Source: Burkholderiales bacterium PBB1 (GTDB lineage Bacteria > Pseudomonadota > Gammaproteobacteria > Burkholderiales > Burkholderiaceae_C). Taken from it: a stretch of DNA of 64,000 nucleotides. The notes under the pieces were generated by a model. The model was not told the origin of the DNA, searched no databases, and saw only the letters and a program-made list of their open reading frames with translations. The stretch is from NCBI GenBank assembly GCA_002255905.1, contig NKIN01000003.1, positions 161,925 to 225,924 of the forward strand, in the 5' to 3' direction. Of the stretch, positions 60,543 to 64,000 are shown piece by piece. The position numbers and the translations under genes are program-made. Positions within the stretch are counted from its first letter, which is position 1; every line of letters starts with the position of its first letter.

Positions 60543-61745
60543 GTGGCCCTACCAGACCCGATGTTTCATCGGAACGTGGTCGAGTTCGCGCGTGCTCTGC
60601 GGCGGGCAGGCTTCGCGGTACCCCCCGACTTGGTGGGTCTGGCGTTGCTGGCGCTGGAGCACACCGGCCTCGAGCGCCGTGATGACGTTCGCGCTGCCCT
60701 TCGGACGGTGCTCACCAACCGGCGCGACCAGCATCCGTTGTTCGATCTTGTCTTCGATGCCTACTGGCGCGACCCCGAGCTCCTCGCGCGCGCGCTTTCC
60801 CGTTTGAAGCCGCAGCCCTCGACGCCGGGCTCGCGCGCCGACCGGCCGTTGCCTGAGCGGCTGTTGTCGGCGCTGGCACCCCCGCCAGCGCCTGCCCGTC
60901 CGCCCGCGGTCAGGCCGCGGACGGTCCTCACGGAAAGTGGTGCCTCTGCGGCCTTCGGTCTGCGTCGAGCCGACTTCGGGAGCATGACGCCCGACGAGTT
61001 TGCCGCGGCACTCGATCTGGTCCGTTCGCTGCCGCCGCCCGTGGCGCCAATCCAGTTGCTGAGGAAAGTGCCGTCTCCCAGAGGAGCCATCGATTTGCGG
61101 CGCACCGTCCAGCAGACGATGCGTCAGCCGGCGTCGTTTTCGCTGGCGTTCAGCCGCCGCCGCGAAGTGCTGCCGCCCCTCGTGCTGCTGATCGATGTCT
61201 CGGGTTCAATGGAGCGCTATGGCCGTGTGCTGCTTCACTACGCGCACGCCTTGACGCGCCGGTACCCGCGTACCGAGACGTTCACCGTGGGTACCCAGCT
61301 GCATCGGGTCACCACCTGCCTGCGCAACCGGGACGTCGATCTCGCATTGCAATCGGTGCAGGCCTGCGTGAGCGATTGGAACGGGGGCACCCGGTTGACG
61401 CTGTGTCTCGACCGCTTCATCCGGGACTGGGCTACGCGCGTGCTCGGCGGTCGCGCAACGCTCTTGCTCGCCACGGATGGCCTCGATGGTGACCATGTCG
61501 CCCATCTCGATGCCGTGCTCTCGAGGTTGCGTCGGCGTGCCCATGCCATCGTCTGGCTCAATCCCCTGCTGCGCTACGACGGATTCGAGCCGTTGGCGCC
61601 TGCGGTCCGGATGCTCTGGCGCTGCGCGGACGGCATGTGGCCCATGCACCGCGTGGACGACATCGGGCGACTCGCCGAACTTCTTCGCCACCGGCGTTCG
61701 CGGATCCGGCCCGGTCGTGCCACAGCGGACCGGCAGCCGGCCTGA
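60543..61745 (+). CDS. VWA-domain protein, CoxE-like
   Basis: Protein of 400 aa from the GTG at 60543 (ATG at 60561 also possible). A helical N-terminal region, a Pro/Arg-rich linker near residues 95-130, then a VWA domain with MIDAS motif DVSGSM and a second acidic TDGLDGDHVAH segment. CoxE partners with the MoxR-type CoxD in maturing molybdenum hydroxylases; the adjacent, divergent three-subunit enzyme is the obvious client. Confidence 0.92.
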   Translation: MALPDPMFHRNVVEFARALRRAGFAVPPDLVGLALLALEHTGLERRDDVRAALRTVLTNRRDQHPLFDLVFDAYWRDPELLARALSRLKPQPSTPGSRADRPLPERLLSALAPPPAPARPPAVRPRTVLTESGASAAFGLRRADFGSMTPDEFAAALDLVRSLPPPVAPIQLLRKVPSPRGAIDLRRTVQQTMRQPASFSLAFSRRREVLPPLVLLIDVSGSMERYGRVLLHYAHALTRRYPRTETFTVGTQLHRVTTCLRNRDVDLALQSVQACVSDWNGGTRLTLCLDRFIRDWATRVLGGRATLLLATDGLDGDHVAHLDAVLSRLRRRAHAIVWLNPLLRYDGFEPLAPAVRMLWRCADGMWPMHRVDDIGRLAELLRHRRSRIRPGRATADRQPA

Positions 61746-62218
61746 GTCAGCGCAGATGTCCGTTGACGGCAGCTGGTCAGCACGCAGGAGAGGGTAAGTC
61801 CTGATCCGCCGTCGCGCGGGCCGCGACACGGCGCCTAGGGAAAACGCTGTACCGATTTGAGACGGATGCTGGCGTGGGGTGCCCTGTCCGGCGTCCGTTC
61901 TTGCGACGGCCAGCCCGTTGCGCCCGCGTCGGGAAATCCAGCAGCCGGTGGACTTTTTTTTCAATAAAATCAATGGCTTGCCTGAACGTTTCGGGCTGCG
62001 CTCGCAGGGCTTGTGAACATTCGCCTGGGTGTGCGAACGCTCAACACCTGCCCTGCAGCGCGTCATGCCCGAATTCTCCCGCGGAGCGCTCGATCAAAGC
62101 GGCTGCGAGCCCCTCAGCCTGACGACTCAAGGGCGGTGGGGTTTTGATCCCTTGAATTTCTGAACTTCGCGTCCCATGTGCCACGCTGACTTGCAGTCAG
62201 TGGCCCGCAACAGATCCC
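61746..62218 (+). other. 473-bp intergenic region without recognisable gene
   Basis: No convincing reading frame on either strand. A T-run of eight with an AT-rich patch (around 61950-61972, CTTTTTTTTCAATAAAAT) follows a weak TCCA-N8-TGGA hairpin. That could be a poor terminator for the VWA gene or part of a promoter for the GTPase gene. No zinc-regulator box of the GTTATA-TATAAC kind was seen. Confidence 0.5.
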
Positions 62219-63220
62219 ATGATCAAACCCATACCCGTGACCGTATTGACCGGCTTTCTTGGCGCCGGCAAGACCACCTTGCTCAACCGGCTGCTTCGTG
62301 ACGCAGGCGGCAAGCGTTATGCCGTGATCGTCAACGAGTACGGCGAGATCGGTATCGACGGCGATCTCGTGGTCGGCGCCGAGGAAGAGGTCTACGAGCT
62401 CAACAACGGCTGCGTCTGCTGCAAGCTGCGCGGTGACCTGGTGCGTGTCGCCAGCAACCTGGTTCGTCGGCCTGGCGGGTTCGACGGCATCCTGATCGAA
62501 ACCACTGGCCTGGCCGATCCGGCCCCAGTGGTGCAGACCTTTCAGCTCGACGACCTGCTGCGCCAGTACACGAGGCTCGACAGCATCATCTGCGTCGCCG
62601 ATGCACGCCATCTTCCGACTCAGCTGAGCACGATGCCCGAGGCCAGCACGCAATTGGCGCAGGCCGACATGGTGCTGCTGAACAAGGCGGACCTGGCAGA
62701 CGAGGCCATGCTGGCTGCAGCCGAGCTCGCCGTGCAAGAGCTCAACCCCACGGCCGATGTGCGCCGTGTCGTGCGTGGCGAATTGCCCCTGGCGCAGTTG
62801 CTCGACCGGGGTGCCTTTGACAACGCGCGCATGCGCCTGCCTTCCATCGGGCTGGGCAAGCCGGCCAATGGCCCGGCCGCTCACGGCTACCAACCAGTGG
62901 GGGCCGGCCGCCACAGCGCAGGTGTCAGCAGCGTGTCGCTGAGCTTCCCGCGTCGGTTCGAGCGCTCTCGCTTCCTCCCCTGGTTGCAGCGATTGGTGAC
63001 CGAACAGGGCGGCGATCTGCTGCGTGCCAAAGGAATCCTTGCGTTCAGTGGCGAGTCACGTCGCTTCGTCTTTCAGGCGGTGCACATGACGGTGGACAGC
63101 GGGATGGGTCGCGCCTGGGCTGCGGGCGAGGCCGCTGAGTCAAAGCTGGTTTTTATCGGGAGGCGGCTCGAGGAATCGACGCTGCGTGAAGAACTGACCC
63201 ATTGTTTGGAAGACGTCTGA
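62219..63220 (+). CDS. COG0523/CobW-type GTPase metallochaperone
   Basis: G3E-family GTPase of 333 aa. P-loop is GFLGAGKT (residues 12-19), the metal-binding CxCC motif is GCVCCKL (C65, C67, C68), G4-like motif is LNKADL. The C-terminal CobW domain is present. There is a His/Gly-rich segment ([14 protein letters not shown]) but no long histidine run. COG0523 members deliver zinc, cobalt or other metals; the downstream WD40-like gene, 11 bp away, is a frequent partner of the zinc-related branch. Confidence 0.93.
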   Translation: MIKPIPVTVLTGFLGAGKTTLLNRLLRDAGGKRYAVIVNEYGEIGIDGDLVVGAEEEVYELNNGCVCCKLRGDLVRVASNLVRRPGGFDGILIETTGLADPAPVVQTFQLDDLLRQYTRLDSIICVADARHLPTQLSTMPEASTQLAQADMVLLNKADLADEAMLAAAELAVQELNPTADVRRVVRGELPLAQLLDRGAFDNARMRLPSIGLGKPANGPAAHGYQPVGAGRHSAGVSSVSLSFPRRFERSRFLPWLQRLVTEQGGDLLRAKGILAFSGESRRFVFQAVHMTVDSGMGRAWAAGEAAESKLVFIGRRLEESTLREELTHCLEDV

Positions 63221-63231
63221 GAGGTGTAGTC

Positions 63232-64000
63232 ATGAACTCGGTAACTGATACTGCTACTGCTGGCGCGCCGCCAGCCAATGTCGCCCCACCGCTGCTTGCG
63301 GTGATGGGTGTTTCCTGGCCGGTCGATGCTCCCGCTGTGGCGGTGAGTTGGGACACCGACGGCAACTCCGCTGCATTTGCCCTGGGCAACGGGCATGTGC
63401 TGGTGGCCGATACCAAGTGGCCCCAGGGACCGCGGGTGCAGCCGCGGCCGGGGGGCGGCGTGACGGTCGTTCCGTCCGCCGAGCCTGCAGCCGCGCCCGT
63501 GCGCGCAGAATGCCATCAGGGCACCTGCCTGGCGTTGGCGCCTCACCCGCAGGGCGGCTTCATCAGCGGCGGCGACGACGGCCGCGTCGTGTACCTGCCG
63601 CGAGGTGCGGCGCCGACCGTGCTCGAGCACACGACGGAAGAATGGATCACCGCGTTGGCCGGCCATGCAGAAGGCGGCTTGGCGGGAGGCCTCGCGTACG
63701 CCCATGGTCGCACGGTCCATCGCCACGCCTCCGGTACCGCGTCCAAGATCGAGTTGCCAGCCCCGGCCACCGCATTGGCCTTCAGCCCGGATGGGCTGGT
63801 GCTGGCAGCGGCGCACAACGGTGGGGTCACGCTGTGGCCGTGCCTTGGAGCAACGCGCCAATTGAATTGGCCCGGCTACCACCGCGCCTTGTGCTGGAGC
63901 CCCGACGGCGCCTATCTTGTCTCTGCGATGCAGGAGAACGCGTTGCACGGGTGGCGAGTCTCCGACGGCATGGACATGGAAATGAGCGGCTACGAAGGCC
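63232..64000 (+). CDS. WD40-repeat-like protein, N-terminal part (cut by window end)
   Basis: Open frame from the ATG at 63232 to the end of the window (256 codons, no stop). Short propeller blades are visible: VSWDTDGNSAAFALGNGHV, LALAPHPQGGFISGGDDGRV, LAFSPDGLVLAAAHNGGV and LCWSPDGAYLVSAMQENAL. No signal peptide. It is in an operon with the COG0523 GTPase and probably works with it. The function is not known. Confidence 0.88.
   Translation, partial: MNSVTDTATAGAPPANVAPPLLAVMGVSWPVDAPAVAVSWDTDGNSAAFALGNGHVLVADTKWPQGPRVQPRPGGGVTVVPSAEPAAAPVRAECHQGTCLALAPHPQGGFISGGDDGRVVYLPRGAAPTVLEHTTEEWITALAGHAEGGLAGGLAYAHGRTVHRHASGTASKIELPAPATALAFSPDGLVLAAAHNGGVTLWPCLGATRQLNWPGYHRALCWSPDGAYLVSAMQENALHGWRVSDGMDMEMSGYEG

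Noticed and set aside
54854-61745. Carbon monoxide dehydrogenase cluster (coxMSLDEG)
   Set aside because: Gene order fits, but the large-subunit loop is AYRGFG, not AYxCSFR or AYRGAGR. Kept as a molybdenum hydroxylase of unknown substrate.
61930-61975. Strong terminator after the VWA gene
   Set aside because: There is a T-run, but the preceding hairpin has only a four-base stem; not convincing.

Overview
The window is a GC-rich chromosomal segment of a betaproteobacterium, most likely of the order Burkholderiales. The evidence is gene order: ABC permease-bolA-murA-his operon, then pth-rplY-prs-tRNA-Gln-ispE-lolB-TPR protein, then recN-nadK-hrcA. The genus cannot be fixed from the sequence alone.

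Positions 1-25046 are core genome. They hold the end of an ABC-2 permease gene, bolA, murA and hisGDCBHAF. hisI and hisE, which often follow hisF in relatives, are absent here; rsmD-coaD-ferredoxin follow instead. Next, on the minus strand, come a DUF4124 protein, pth, rplY, prs, tRNA-Gln(TTG), ispE, lolB and a large TPR protein. The plus strand then carries mutM, a dynamin-like GTPase and mutY, and rapZ, recN and nadK lie on the minus strand. hrcA is divergent from nadK and is followed by a tRNA with anticodon CAT that looks like tRNA-Ile2.

Positions 25047-52896 read as a 27.85 kb genomic island inserted at the 3' end of that tRNA. A P4-type tyrosine integrase lies directly inside the tRNA. 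A 14-bp copy of the tRNA 3' end recurs at 52883-52896, and both ends carry the pair TGGGTAAC-N4-TGGGTAAC. The cargo is a complete phenol-to-central-metabolism pathway. It comprises a DmpR/MopR-type phenol sensor with a recognisable enhancer site and sigma-54 promoter, and the multicomponent phenol hydroxylase (dmpKLMNOP). A LysR regulator is inserted in reverse and faces tandem ATAC-N7-GTAT-like boxes. The meta-cleavage genes dmpQB-(DUF336)-CDEFGHI follow. After dmpI comes a four-gene envelope module: a YCF48-like propeller lipoprotein, an RND/MMPL transporter, a DUF1302 protein and a DUF1329 protein. A second LysR gene is divergent from a DoxX / LigB-type dioxygenase pair.

Positions 52897-64000 lie beyond the island. 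They contain a cyclase-family hydrolase divergent from a TetR regulator, a coxG-like gene and a three-subunit molybdenum hydroxylase of the xanthine dehydrogenase family. This enzyme has AYRGFG at the active-site loop and therefore lacks the form I CO dehydrogenase signature. Its likely maturation factors, a MoxR-type AAA+ ATPase and a CoxE-type VWA protein, are divergent from it. A near-identical palindrome (TGAGC-N4-GCTCA type) sits both in front of tetR/cyclase and in front of the hydroxylase operon, suggesting one TetR regulon. The window closes with a COG0523/CobW GTPase and the start of a WD40-like protein.
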